A stretch of 64,000 nt of DNA from Reticulitermes speratus (Eukaryota; Arthropoda; Insecta; Blattodea; Rhinotermitidae), in assembly GCA_021186555.1 (NCBI GenBank), contig JAJKFL010000004.1:13518779-13582778 (forward strand). Direction: 5' to 3'. Positions 23,603-34,603 of this stretch are shown piece after piece. Positions within the stretch are counted from its first letter, which is position 1, and each line of letters begins with the position of its first letter. The notes under the pieces were generated by a model, which did not search any database, had not been told where the DNA came from, and saw only the letters and a list, made by a program, of their open reading frames with translations. Position numbers and translations under genes: made by a program.

Positions 23603-23757
23603 ATTTGTAGTGTCAGGACCACGTGCTACATTTGTAGTGTCAGGACCACGTGCTACATTTGTAGTGTCAGGACCACGTGCTACATTTGTAGTGTCAGGAC
23701 CACGTGCTACATTTGTAGTGTCAGGACCACGTGCTACATTTGTAGTGTCAGGACCAC
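23603..23757. repeat. 27-bp tandem repeat, about 6 copies, with CACGTG
   Basis: The unit contains TGTAGTGTCAGGACCACGTG followed by CTACATT. Because 27 is a multiple of three, frames stay open on both strands (60-84 codons) without implying a gene. The last copy changes CACGTG to CACGTT. Confidence 0.95.
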
Positions 23758-23759
23758 GT

Positions 23760-24317
23760 TCTCCGATCCCTGTCTTTGCCTTCTCCACAACATCCTCGCA
23801 CTGTAAGTAATGTTACCACTTACCAGTTCACTACATACTGCTTACCACCAACACACATTTCAGCGCAAGTTTGTAGCTACACAGTTGCAAGTGCAGCACC
23901 AACATCAGCACGTACCACGTAGCACGTTAGTGTACACACAGCGAACACTAACTGGCCATGCAGTGTCCCGGGGTCGAGTTCAACTCCTGCCACTAACCCT
24001 CAGAAAAAATAAACACGCTTCTCTGCATAATGACAAGTCACGTGAAGAAGGGCACAGAATTAAACCCCGAAACGCCCTCTAAAGATATTTAAGACAAAGA
24101 ACGGTTCAAATAATGATGCTCTTCTGGGTTCTCTCATCATGTACAAAAATGTACGTTTCTTGCGACGTTTCGGTGGAACGAAATATCCTGCACTATGAAA
24201 AAAAACCAGGAGACATAATTTGAAACACACGTCGTGACAGCCTAAAAAATTAGCACAGTGGCCTATAATGTTGGTGCAGTATAATGAGGCACACTACAGG
24301 CTACTATTGTCGGGTGT
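23760..24317. other. No recognisable gene
   Basis: About 560 bp. Contains TTGCGACGTTTCGGTGG near 24157, a motif shared with several repeat elements in the window, but no element boundaries could be placed. A 90-codon open frame at 23810-24082 shows no recognisable domain. Confidence 0.35.
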
Positions 24318-24846
24318 TTAACTCTTTAAAGCCCAGTGGTTACTATATGTACCACTATGTTTAACATTCAACAATTCTACGTTCTGCCCACACAGTGTAT
24401 TTGTGTGTTTTGTGTGGATCTCAGAACAAACAGCGATTATTTCACTATACACCATTAACTGACTGGTTTGTATAACTGAGACGGAGTGTGTTTACTGCGC
24501 GGTACGAGCTGAATCTTTAAATTAAACCCCAGTGGTTACTATATGTACCACCATGTTTAACATTCAACAATTCTACGTTCTGCCCACACAGTGTATTTAT
24601 GTGTTTTGTGTGGATCTCAGAACAAACAGCGATTATTTCACTGTACAACATTAACTGACTGGTTTGTATAACTGAGACGGAGTGTGTTTGCTGCGCGGTA
24701 CGGACTGTATTTATGTGTTTTGTGTGGATCTCAGAACAAACAGCGATTATTTCACTGTACAACATTAACTGACTGGTTTGTATAACTGAGACGGAGTGTG
24801 TTTACTGCGCGGTACGAGCTGAATATTTATATACAGTTCAGGTTAA
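24318..24846 (-). mobile_element. TTAA-flanked VNTR element, both ends intact
   Basis: TTAA occurs at 24318-24321 and 24843-24846. Just inside, the ends read CTCTTTAAAGCCCAGTGG and, on the opposite strand, CCTGAACTGTATATAAA. The content is tail, one unit, tail, two 114-bp units, all in minus orientation relative to 19265. This copy best defines the element's ends. TTAA duplication with C-rich starts suggests piggyBac-type mobilisation. Confidence 0.85.
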
Positions 24847-25380
24847 TCTTAGCCTTTCAAAGTTTAACTACGCCATCAATAGTGACGAATACGAGTGACT
24901 GACCACAGACGAACTGCAAAGTGTGTGGCAGGAAACTGCAATGACCGTGTCGTGCTACTGTTCCAGCCGTATAAATTCCTGTTAACAGCACACAACCTAA
25001 TTTCATATAAGAAATTTCGTAATTTACTCATGACTTCAATCTAAATCTGAAACCAAAGAAGACAGCAAACCTGCCACTTCATTTCAACGTGCCTGTGGTA
25101 CACAAAGAGACCGCCGACCTGTGATCACTGCAGCCCATCACAAACACAGCACATGTCAAGACAAAACAGTGCCGTGGCGCAGTATACCTTTCCACGTACA
25201 GTGCTTTCAATTTTAACGAAAATTGAAAAGTCTTCGCCCTTAAAAATACTATTAAAGAATGCTCTCCTTCTTGTTATTTTCTCAGGTTGTTAAAAAAAAA
25301 GTTTCGCGGACAGGCAATGGCCCGTGGCCCACAGTTTGATTAACACAGTTGCAATCGCTCAGTGACTACATCTGTGGAGG
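24847..25380. other. No recognisable feature
   Basis: About 530 bp of unique-looking sequence before the LINE-derived array. A poly-A run lies near 25292-25300. No gene or repeat was identified. Confidence 0.35.
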
Positions 25381-25389
25381 AGAGACCTC

Positions 25390-26127
25390 CGTAAGAAGCC
25401 AACAGAGCCTTACGTAGTCAAGCAATTCTCCGTAAGAAGCCAACACAGCCTTACGCAGTCAAGCAATTCTCCATAAGAAGCTAACACAGCCTCACGTAGT
25501 CAAGAAATTCTCCGTAAGAAGCCAACAGAGCCTTACGTAGTCAAGCAATTCTCCGTAAGCCAACAGAGCCTTACGTAGTAAAGCATTTCTCCGTAAGACG
25601 CCAACAGAGCCTTACGTAGTCAAGCAATTCTCTGTAAGAAGCCAACAGAGCCTCACGTAGTCAAGCAATTCTCCGTAAGAAGCCAACAGAACCCTACGTA
25701 GTCAAGCAATTCACCGTAAGAAGCCAACAGAGCCTTACGTAGTCAAGCAATTCTCTGTATCAAGCCAACAGAGCCTCACGTAGTCAAGCAATTCTCCGTA
25801 AGACGCCAACAGAACCTTACGTAGTCAAGCAATTCTCCGTTAAGAAGCCAACAGGGCCTTACGTAGTCAAGCAATTCTCCGTTAAGAAGCCAACAGAGCC
25901 TTACGTAATCAAGCAATTCTCCCTTAAGAAGCCAACAGAGCCTTACGTAGTCAAGCAATTCTCCGTAAGAAGCCAACAGAGCCTTACGTAGTCAAGCAAT
26001 TCTCCGTAAGAAGCCAACAGAGCCTTACGTAGTCAAGCAATTCTCCGTAAGAAGCCAACAGAGCCTCCCGTAGTCAAGCAATTCTCCGTAAGAAGCCAAC
26101 AGAGCCTCACGTAGTCAAGCAATTCTC
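25390..26127 (-). repeat. 41-bp array (18 copies) derived from the LINE-A 3' UTR
   Basis: The unit is CGTAAGAAGCCAACAGAGCC then TTACGTAGTCAAGCAATTCT plus C. It matches the LINE-A 3' segment GCTAACAGTTCCTCAGCTAG TCAAGAAATTCC in order and spacing. Most copies are 41 bp; a few have 1-bp insertions or a 4-bp loss. Sequence to the right (26140-26300) is LINE-A from further upstream in the element. Confidence 0.85.
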
Positions 26128-26310
26128 AGCCCTGTACATGATTTAATCTTTCACTCTTAGCAAAAGACAAAAGACCTGCACCGACTGATACCTAGCATTC
26201 ACTGAAATTAATCTCCTCTTAATTCTTCACGCACGCAGTTTCCATTTGTTAGTGTCGTTCACAAATATTTGAACTTTTCTACATTTTCAAACGATTATTA
26301 CCTGTCTGTA
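26128..26310 (-). mobile_element. LINE-A internal fragment next to the 41-bp array
   Basis: The match to bases 830-1000 is clear: CCTGCACCGACTGATACCTA, CTGAAATTAATCTCCTCTTA and AAATATTTGAACTTTTC correspond to the VEQFKYFGTTVTN and [20 protein letters not shown] region. The intervening RT C-terminal part seen in other copies is missing, so this element has lost about 500 bp between it and the array. Confidence 0.75.
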
Positions 26311-26414
26311 TGTCGTGATTTTGTCCTGCATTCTGTTTACTTCGCTTTCTCGGTATTTACGTCAAGATCAGCCGTTAAAGTAACTGGCCCGATATATCTT
26401 GGTTCACTTCTTAG

Positions 26415-26890
26415 TACCTAACTCACTGACTAACTAACTAACTAATAACTATCTGACTAACTAACTCCGTGGGGCACAATGGTTCTTAAAAAGCTAAGAA
26501 CTCATCAACTGTAGAGAAATTCCCCGTATTTTAGGCAACTTGAATGTTTATTACCGTGTTAACAGGACCCCGACACTCCTGTCTGTCTTGAACCAGACTA
26601 ATCCAGTCTACACACCCCCATCCCATTACTTTAACACCCATTTTAATATTATCCTCCCACCTACCCCGTAGGTTTTTCAAGCAGTCCCTTTCCTTCAGGT
26701 TTCCCCAACAAAAATGTGTATGCATTTCTCTTCCCTCCACTCGTGCCACGTGCATGACCCATCCTACTTGATCTGATCATCCTAACGATATTTGGTGAGC
26801 AGTACAAATCATTAAGCTCCTCGTCACGTACTTTTCTTTGGTCTCCTGTTACTTCCTCGAACTCGGAAGCCCAATATCTTCTTCGGCGGC
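26415..26890 (-). mobile_element. LINE-A 3' fragment, strongly diverged
   Basis: The minus strand still shows [35 protein letters not shown] and VRDEELNDLYCSPNIVRMIR. The 3' end is followed by ACTAACTAACTAATAACTAT and ACTAACTAACTCCGTGG, a tetranucleotide tail at 26415-26467. It is more diverged than the copy at 21262, so it is probably an older insertion. Confidence 0.85.
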
Positions 26891-26996
26891 CATAAGCACT
26901 GGCAATACACACACACAGACATGCCCGTAAACCTATGTATGTTTCATTTAACATCATTCGTTACATTTATTCGTACCTGCTACCTACTCCCCTTCA

Positions 26997-27740
26997 GAAC
27001 TCAGTGGTTACTATATGTACCGTCATGTTTAACATTCAACATTTCTACGTTCTGCCCACACAGTGTATTTATGTGTTTTGTGTGCATCTCAGAACAAACA
27101 GCGATTATTTCACTGTACAACATTAACTGACTGGTTTGTATAACTGAGACGGAGTGTGTTTACTGCGCGGTACGGACTGGGTCTTTAAATTAAACCCCAG
27201 TGGTTACTATATGTACCGCCATGTTTAACATTCAACAATTCTACGTTCTGCCCACACAGTGTATTTATGTGTTTTGTGTGGATCTCAGAACAAACAGCGA
27301 TTATTTCACTGTACAGCATTAACTGACTGGTTTGTATAACTGAGACGGAGTGTGTTTACTGCGCGGTACGGACTGTATTTATGTGTTTTGTGTGGATCTC
27401 AGAACAAACAGCGATTATTTCACTGTACAACATAACTGACTGGTTTGTATAACTGAGACGGAGTGTGTTTACTGCGCGGTACGGACTGTATTTATGTGTT
27501 TTGTGTGGATCTCAGAACAAACAGCGATTATTTCACTGTACAGCATTAACTGACTGGTTTGTATAACTGAGACGGAGTGTGTTTACTGCGCGGTACGGAC
27601 TGTATTTATGTGTTTTGTGTGGATCTCAGAACAAACAGCGATTATTTCACTGTACAACATTAACTGACTGGTTTGTGTAACTGAGATGGAGTGTGTTTAC
27701 TGCGCGGTACGGACTGTGTGTTTTCATTCACTTTGACCTT
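26997..27740 (-). mobile_element. TTAA-type VNTR element, 5 units
   Basis: Minus orientation: a tail segment, one 114-bp unit, a second tail segment, then four units ending GCGCGGTACGGACTGTGTG. The left end (CAGAACTCAGTGGTTAC) and the right end (GTCTTTCAAGGTTTAATAAA) have no intact TTAA pair. Units differ by CAACATTAACTG, CAGCATTAACTG and CAACATAACTG. Confidence 0.85.
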
Positions 27741-28016
27741 AGTCTTTCAAGGTTTAATAAACTAAGCATATTTACACGAACTCGGCTCCATCTTGTTTCT
27801 GCGCTCCTATAGGATCATTTTTACACTACAAGAGCGTCTCATAATGTGCAAAATAAGCAACACAAAAAGTTGCGCGAGAAGGTAAAACAGAAAATCATCT
27901 GAGGACGCATGACGTCACAAATGGATGGTATGTGGCGCCACTGCTGACAGTCGCGGCCAGAGCGCGCTGTGTAGATAAGAAATAAACATGGAAACAACGA
28001 TCCGAGGAAGTGAAAT

Positions 28017-28298
28017 TTGTTCCTAAATACATTGTCCTTTCTTCATCAATTTCGTTTTGAACTGTTCCACAGGGAACGTATCAACATACCCAAAGATACA
28101 GTTACAATTATATTACGTATGGAACTCAATGCATTAATTAATACATGCAACAAGGACAAGATATCCGAGGCCGATAAGCTAATAATTCTTGACGGGAAAT
28201 TTTTCATTAAACTCCCTGAACTGCTTCGTGCGCAGCGAAGTATTCGCGCAGCTGATGGCAATTTAACCCGTGTCACAGTGATGACTATTGCCTGCTAG
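28017..28298 (+). other. Unassigned 93-codon open frame
   Basis: This is the only open frame outside repeats whose composition looks protein-like, including ILRMELNALINTCNKDKISE and ADKLIILDGKFFIKLPELLR. I recognise no family. There is no visible promoter, splice context or neighbouring exon, and the length is within chance expectation. It could be a worn exon or a transposon remnant. Confidence 0.15.
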
Positions 28299-28299
28299 G

Positions 28300-29025
28300 C
28301 TAACGATATCATAGTTCTTAGGGCACAGATTCAAATCCGCACATCACCGTTCTAATTCCTGCTTGCGAGAAACGTTGTGTTCAAAATGCGTGCTCTATCT
28401 ATCATTGGTTCATGAAAACTAACAAAGTTCGAATCTAAAAGTTCCCAATTCGTTTTTGTCTTCCCTCTTCCTCATACCCGGCTTTTGGTGTACGCGCTTT
28501 GCCAGCAGACGACCGCTTCAAATCTCTCTTCCCGCCGTTTACTATAGCCCATTTGGCATTTTCCCCAGCGCCCGAGTACTATAGCCCATCGTTGTTATCG
28601 TCTCACAGCTGCATAAAGTGAAACGGCGGTTCAATCTGGGCTTCGTGCACTACTCTGGATAAAGCAGAACATTGCGCCTCTGCTATCCCCACCCCGCCCT
28701 ATCGATTCCTGGGCTGTTCTAGCGAGAGCAACACTCGCATGCTAACCTTGGCGTAACTCCAGCGCTGAAATTCACAGAAATATGACAGTTTTCAGAGTCT
28801 ACTGATGAAAGCTTACAGGCGTAGGCACTGATCTAACATGCAACAAGTGACCGTTCGTCCGTGAGCCTAGATGGTATGGCGGGGACAAAAGTCCGCGAGA
28901 ACGGCAAAGACTGCGGACAGTTGGAGCATTGCTGTCTGTTGCATAACAAAAGTCATGTGGGATGCTCCCCCTTTACACATCGGTTTTGTAGCAAAATAAT
29001 GGCGACTTTTTAACCCTTAGAGACT
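28300..29025. other. No recognisable feature
   Basis: About 720 bp of mixed sequence. The phrase ACTATAGCCCAT occurs twice (28550 and 28579 areas). No transposon ends or genes were identified. Confidence 0.35.
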
Positions 29026-29029
29026 TAAA

Positions 29030-29334
29030 AAAACATGTGAAAGTACTTCCATGTGCAATGCTCCTCCGATAATCCAAAAGGGCACTGCCGTGTTGGAAGG
29101 TTCCCAGGCTTCGCCCCACTTGGCCTTCTGGTGTGAGGAGTATTAAGGTGAGCCTGAATATGGAGCAATGGTGGAATAAAATAGTGACAGGACAAAACCA
29201 AAGTACTCTCAGAAAAGCCCGTCCTATTTCCATTTTGTCCACCACAAATCTCACTAGTACTGGCCCAGAACCGAACACGGGCCTGTGAGGTGAGAGGCCG
29301 GCGACTAACTACCTGAGCCATGGCACGGCCCTTA
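29030..29334 (-). mobile_element. SINE-2, tRNA-derived, near full length
   Basis: The minus strand begins GGGCCGTGCCATGGCTCAGG, with A-box-like TGGCTCAGGTAG and B-box-like GTGTTCGGTTCTGG. The body includes TTGTGGTGGACAAAATGG, GAGAGTACTTTGG, CCTGTCACTATTTTATTCCA and GGGCGAAGCCTGGGAACC. The same order of segments is found at 34741 and, split by another SINE, at 45877-47160. Confidence 0.85.
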
Positions 29335-29344
29335 TAAAGTCTAA

Positions 29345-29705
29345 GATCAACCTCAATTGTATATAAAGACTCAGCTCGTACCGCGCAGTAAACACACTCC
29401 GTCTCAGTTATACAAACCAGTCAGTTAATGTTGTACAGTGAAATAATCGCTGTTTGTTCTGAGATCCACACAAAACACATAAATACACTGTGTGGGCAGA
29501 ACGTAGAATTGTTGAATGTTAAACATGGTGGTACATATAGTAACCTCTGGCCTTTACAGGATTAATTAATGCTGTATAGTGAAATAATCGCTGTTTGTTC
29601 TGAGATCCACACAAAACACATGAATACACTGTGTCGGCAGAACGTAGAATTGCTGAATGTTAAACCTTGCGGTACATGCAATAAAGAGTAGGCTTGAAGG
29701 GTTAA
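29345..29705 (+). mobile_element. TTAA-type VNTR element, one full and one partial unit
   Basis: The left end is CAACCTCAATTGTATATAAA. It is followed by one unit with the AGCTCGTACCGCGCAG variant, a tail, a partial unit beginning TTAATGCTGTATAGTG, and a second tail. The right end is GGCTTGAAGGGTTAA, with TTAA at 29702-29705. Only the right end keeps TTAA. Confidence 0.8.
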
Positions 29706-30840
29706 GTATTGAATTTATTCAGCTAATAAAACTAATGATACGGAACCGGAACTGTATTTTTCTGTCATGGGCTTCATCACCATCATGATCGTGGGTGCCA
29801 CAGAGTATAACAGTACAGAGCAACCAGTTATTAGTCCGTGTTCGGCACCGTTACTTGCGCGGTGTGGACTGTGCCAGGCAGCCCAAACCCCTCACCCTGC
29901 CGTAACCGAGCCGGGGACCAGACTACCAACGATCAATGGCGACGAGCTAGCGCGGTGGAACCAACAGTACCAGCAGAGTCGCGCCAGAAAAAACAGCAGA
30001 AGGGCGAATAGCGTAGAGAGAGAGCAGCCCCAGCCTAACTATGACAAAAACATTGCAAAAAGAGGTGGGGAGCAAGCGGAGATAAAATAGAAAGACAGTA
30101 AAATTACCGCCTCGCACTCACACGCACGGGAATATACAGAAAGCCTCTGAAATGACGAAATAACCGAATTGTGTTATCGTGTTATGTTGAGCGAAAGCAA
30201 CTGACATCGAAGCTGCGCTCTTGATATGCAGCTGCATGGTTTTATGGAATTTTCCAACTGACCCCCCTGAATTAGACTTGTAGTTTTTCTTTTTTGGACA
30301 AATCAAAATACAAATTCTGTCTGTAAAGCTCAAACCACCTCCCGCCCCTAACACGATTTGGAATGTGATTTTTCTAAACCCAGTAAACAATACAATGGTG
30401 TTCCCCGACACACAGGATCCAGCGACCAGCCTCGTGTAGTTCCTTCATTCAACCACTAGGTGGCAAGGCAAACACCGATGGAACACATCTGACAAGACAT
30501 GCGAACCTCCAAGCGAATTACTGCCAACATTCCAGAGGCATATTGTAAACAACTGTTTTAAAATTCCCACATTAACAAACTTCATATTTAAGCTGTATAC
30601 AAGAATTTAAAAATCGAAGACTGGTAATAATCTCCATCTTAAAATATTCTGAGGGTAGATGTGGCGTGTTAAAGCATTAACAAATTGTCACGTCGTGTAA
30701 GCAGTGTGTAACTTACACGCTGAGTGTGCGTTGGACATCATGTAACAAATGCTGTCAGATATTTTGAAGTGAGGTCCACAGCAAACGTTATACAGGACGT
30801 GTCGCAGGACGATGACGATGATCCATAGATAGCAGCTATT
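29706..30840. other. No recognisable gene
   Basis: About 1.1 kb. The 107-codon plus-strand frame (29767-30090) and the 97-codon minus-strand frame (30411-30118) have no domain I recognise. I see no repeats or element ends. Confidence 0.35.
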
Positions 30841-30844
30841 GCAT

Positions 30845-31098
30845 TTGGGCCTAAGAGGCAGAATACTGTAAAGTGAATTGCTTCACGATTTGAACTCACG
30901 AATTATTATTTAGGTGAGCTTGTGGGGGGATACGTGGCACGAATGTATACACGTTTATGTGGCGAAACATAAAGGAAAGAAAGCACTTGGAAAACCTAGG
31001 CGCAGATGGAAGGATAACATTACAGTGGGTCTAAAAGAAATAGGATGGGAGACCGTGGACTGGATTAATCTGGCTCAGGACAGGGATAAGTGACGGTT
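30845..31098 (+). pseudogene. LINE-A RT C-terminal remnant leading into the 36-bp array
   Basis: Plus strand, with shifts and deletions. FGPKRQ is read near 30846, then a GYVARM segment, then [20 protein letters not shown] at about 30990-31050, then ETVDWINLAQDRDK and a stop at 31091. This is the same protein tail as at 21262, in opposite orientation. The coding end continues directly into the amplified array. Confidence 0.8.
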
Positions 31099-31963
31099 GC
31101 TTATGAGCACGGTACTAAACGTACGGGTTTCATCGCTTATGAGCACGGTACTAAACGTACGGGTTCCATCGCTTATGAGCACGGTACTAAACGTACGGGT
31201 TCCATCGCTTATGAGCACGGTACTAAACGTACGGGTTCCATCGCTTATGAGCACGGTACTAAACGTACGGGTTCCATCGCTTATGAGCACGGTACTAAAC
31301 GTACGGGTTCCATCGCTTATGAGCACGGTACTAAACCTACGGGTTCCATCGCTTATGAGCACGGTACTAAACGTACGGGTTCCATCGCTTATGAGCACGG
31401 TACTAAACGTACGGGTTCCATCGCTTATAAGCACGGTACTAAACGTACGGGTTCCATCGCTTATAAGCACGGTACTAAACCTACGGGTTCCATCGCTTAT
31501 GAGCACGGTACTAAACGTACGGGTTCCATCGCTTATGAGCACGGTACTAAACGTACGGGTTCCATCGCTTATGAGCACGGTACTAAACGTACGGGTTCCA
31601 TCGCTTATGAGCACGGTACTAAACGTACGGGTTCCATCGCTTATAAGCACGGTACTAAACGTACGGGTTCCATCGCTTATAAGCACGGTACTAAACCTAC
31701 GGGTTCCATCGCTTATGAGCACGGTACTAAACGTACGGGTTCCATCGCTTACGAGCACGGTACTAAACGTACGGGTTCCATCGCTTATGAGCACGGTACT
31801 AAACGTACGGGTTCCATCGCTTATAAGCACGGTACTAAACGTACGGGTTCCATCGCTTATAAGCACGGTACTAAACCTACGGGTTCCATCGCTTATGAGC
31901 ACGGTACTAAACGTACGGGTTCCATCGCTTACGAGCACGGTACTAAACGTACGGGTTCCATAA
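31099..31963 (+). repeat. 36-bp array (24 copies) of the LINE-A C-terminal codons
   Basis: The unit is GCTTATGAGCACGGTACTAA ACGTACGGGTTCCATC, exactly 12 codons. In the plus frame from 31097 it reads LMSTVLNVRVPS repeated 24 times. That corresponds to the LINE-A C terminus [10 protein letters not shown], which ends intact copies. Variants are TATAAG for TATGAG, CCTACG for CGTACG, and TTACGAG. Three frames stay open for 287-314 codons because 36 is divisible by three. I regard these as products of the repeat, not genes. Confidence 0.93.
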
Positions 31964-32040
31964 AATGTGGAGGATTTGACCAGCTGAGGAAGACTCAGCC
32001 GTTCAGTAAGAACTGCACCGTGCGGCTACGTTAGTTAAGC
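31964..32040 (+). mobile_element. LINE-A 3' UTR following the 36-bp array
   Basis: AAAATGTGGAGGATTTGACC, then AGCTGAGGAAGACTCAGCCG, then GTAAGAACTGCACCGTGCGG, ending CTACGTTAGTTAAG. This matches, in order, the 3' end of other LINE-A copies read on their coding strand: AAAACGCGGGGAATTTCTTG, ACTAGCTGAGGAACTGTTAG and GACTGTGCTGCATGCAGTTAG. The array therefore sits exactly inside one LINE copy. Confidence 0.75.
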
Positions 32041-33335
32041 ACTTGGCTACTGCAGCAACACACCGCGACTCTGTCCTTTGCCGCCGCCCGCCATATAAAA
32101 TTCAAAAGTTACGATCAACATTTCACAATATATTCCGGCCAGATACAATTTCCACCGCTCACGCCGTAACATTCGTGGCTCTCGGTTCCCCCGCCCGTCC
32201 AACACCCGCGCAACTCGTGCTCAAATGTTCGTTCGGTCCTGTGACGTCAGCGAAATCTAGGGGGAGATGGAGCAAGCAGGAAAATAGAGAAGAGAAAATA
32301 TAATCGAGAGAGAGACAGAGAGAGAGAGACATACACACAAATAGTGTAAAGAGAATGAGAGAAAAAGACTACAGCGAAGAGAAACAGAAAACTTCCACTG
32401 ATAGTGGAATGAGGGAAGGGAACGACATAGTTGGAACGGAGGTCGACAGTGGCGCCAGTGTAGGAAAAGTACTGTGGAGGAAATAAAAGTGCCGGTTGGC
32501 GCGTCATTCTGTTGCTAAATCTAGGCGCAGATCAGAAGTAGTTTATATTCTCAGAAAGAAAACCTTCATGTTAAAACTGATACCAAATGTAACCGTTTGT
32601 TACGCACCACAGTATCTCAATTGCAATGCTGGTAACAAATTTGCTGTTGTGTTAAACATCATGTCGATAAAACTCTACCAAAAGAAACTCCGCAAATTAT
32701 GGCTTGCTATTCGCCTTACAGATTCAAATAACTACATATAAATAATAACACTAGAAGTAATACCATATCGCTACACGATCAGTTCCCGATAAGACATAAT
32801 TATTACGAATTACATACCAGTCAGTCTCGCCGCAGAGTGCTGCCATCTGTAGGCTGCGCGGCGAACTTAAGAAGTACCTTGTGCCACATGACGCATTGAG
32901 CAGACCAATACATCACAATACGAACGAAATGCGTGTGTTTATTGCTTCTGGTTGCTTTAAACGATGCGTGCTTTGCGAAAGGCAGATGACTGTGGGAAAC
33001 GACCTTGAAGGTCATCAAACTGTTTGTTTCAGCTGATTTGTCTGTCTGTCTACCTATATGCACCTAAGATCAACGTCGTAATGCAAACTTCCTGCTGTGC
33101 GATGAATTATTATTATTATTATTATTATTATTATCATCATCATCATCATGCGAAATTTGAGGTTCTCACAGCGGTGTTGCTGAAGGCATTTGCATCATAA
33201 TCCCTTCAATTAAAAAAATACCATCAACATTGAATAAAGAAGCAAATATGAAAAAGGTAAAGCAGTGTCATTACAGGCCTGGACAGGCCCTGACGGCTCC
33301 AGGAGGTTGAGGCTCACAGACTTCAAGACAATCGG
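32041..33335. other. No recognisable gene; GA-rich tract and (ATT)n(ATC)n
   Basis: About 1.3 kb. A GA-rich tract with AGAGAGAGAC lies at 32300-32335. ATT triplets switch to ATC triplets at 33107-33150. The stretch GAAATTTGAGGTTCTCACAG at 33150-33170 is shared, diverged, with 23215-23240 and marks an unassigned dispersed repeat. Confidence 0.5.
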
Positions 33336-33339
33336 CACA

Positions 33340-33545
33340 TGAAGGTGGTAAGGTTAGCAGCCATATGCACCGGCCGCCTTTATCCCCAGGAAATATTCCT
33401 GGTACTCATTTCTGTTACAGGCCATAGTGCGGTCGGGAGGATTATGTCAATGAAAAATTCCAATGACACCATCGGGAATCGAACGCGCGACCTTCCAGCT
33501 TGTAGCGCAGTGCCTCAACCAACTGCGCCACCGCGTGCCACCTCA
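33340..33545 (-). mobile_element. SINE-4, tRNA-derived
   Basis: The minus strand starts GGTGGCACGCGGTGGCGCAG, with A-box-like TGGCGCAGTTGG and a B box GCGTTCGATTCCC. The body after the head (GGTGTCATTGGAATTTTTC onward) differs from SINE-1, 2 and 3. It is the only copy in the window. Confidence 0.6.
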
Positions 33546-33639
33546 AATTTCTAGACGCCAGATGGGTGACATGAAGCAACTTACATACTGATGACCCAAA
33601 ACATCTAAAAGATTAGTCGCACCGGCTACCTGGTGCCTG

Positions 33640-33940
33640 GGATTTGTGCACCATTGCCTACCATCTATGTCTAGGTTTTCCAAGTGGTTTTTTCCTTCAG
33701 GCTTCCCCACCAAAACCCTTTACATATTTATCCTTTCCCCCATACCTGCTGCATGCCCGACCCATCTAATCTTACTTGATATCATCACCAGAATAATACT
33801 TTGTGAGGAATACAAGTAATGAAGCTCCTGCTTACACAGTTTTCTCCAGTCGCCTGTTACCTTCTGCCTCTGTAACCCAAACATCTTCCTCAGCACTCAC
33901 TTCTACAACACTCTCAGCCTCTACCTGCGTTCTGCTATTC
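33640..33940 (-). mobile_element. LINE-A fragment, strongly diverged
   Basis: GTCTAGGTTTTCCAAGTGG, CAGGCTTCCCCACCAAAACC, CATCACCAGAATAATACTTT and TTCTCCAGTCGCCTGTTACC line up with bases 510-750 of the first LINE-A copy. Both ends of the element are lost. The frame is destroyed. Confidence 0.75.
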
Positions 33941-34058
33941 GTGTTAAAAGACAGGTGTGTTGCAACAGTAACGAAACGTCACACAGTGCTGCAGACTTCA
34001 ACAGAAGGACAAAACAGAAACCTTTAGAAGCTATACGTGAACTTCCCTTTAGACTTTT

Positions 34059-34603
34059 TTAACCCTCTAAACCCCAGTGGTTACTATATGTACCACCATG
34101 TTTAACATTCACAAATTCTACGTTCTGCCCACACAGTGTATTTATGTGTTTTGTGTGGATCTCAGAACAAACAGCGATTATTTCACTGTACAACATTAAC
34201 TGACTGGTTTGTATAACTGAGACGGAGTGTGTTTACTGCGCGGTACGGACTGTATTTATGTGTTTTGTGTGGATCTCAGAACAAACAGCGATTATTTCAC
34301 TGTACAGCATTAACTGACTGGTTTGTATAACTGAGACGGAGTTTGTTTACTGCGCGGTACGGACTGTATTTATGTGTTTTGTGTGGATCTCAGAACAAAC
34401 AGCGATTATTTCACTGTACAGCATTAACTGACTGGTTTGTATAACTGAGACGGAGTGTGTTTACTGCGCGGTACGGACTGTATTTATGTGTTTTGTGTGG
34501 ATCTCAGAACAAACAGCGATTATTTCACTGTACAACATTAACTGACTGGTTTGTATAACTGAGACGGAGTGTGTTTACTGCGCGGTACGAACTGAGTGTT
34601 TAA
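34059..34603 (-). mobile_element. TTAA-flanked VNTR element, 4 units
   Basis: TTAA at 34059-34062 is followed by CCCTCTAAACCCCAGTGG, the cleanest CCC-start terminus of the family. Then come one tail and four 114-bp units. The far side ends GGTACGAACTGAGTGTTTAA with a TTAA at 34600-34603. Orientation is minus relative to 19265. Confidence 0.85.

Noticed and set aside
31075..32034. Open frames of 287, 288 and 314 codons as repetitive structural proteins
   Set aside because: All arise from a stop-free 36-bp unit. Three frames on two strands are open together, and the array lies inside a LINE remnant. No promoter or start context was seen.
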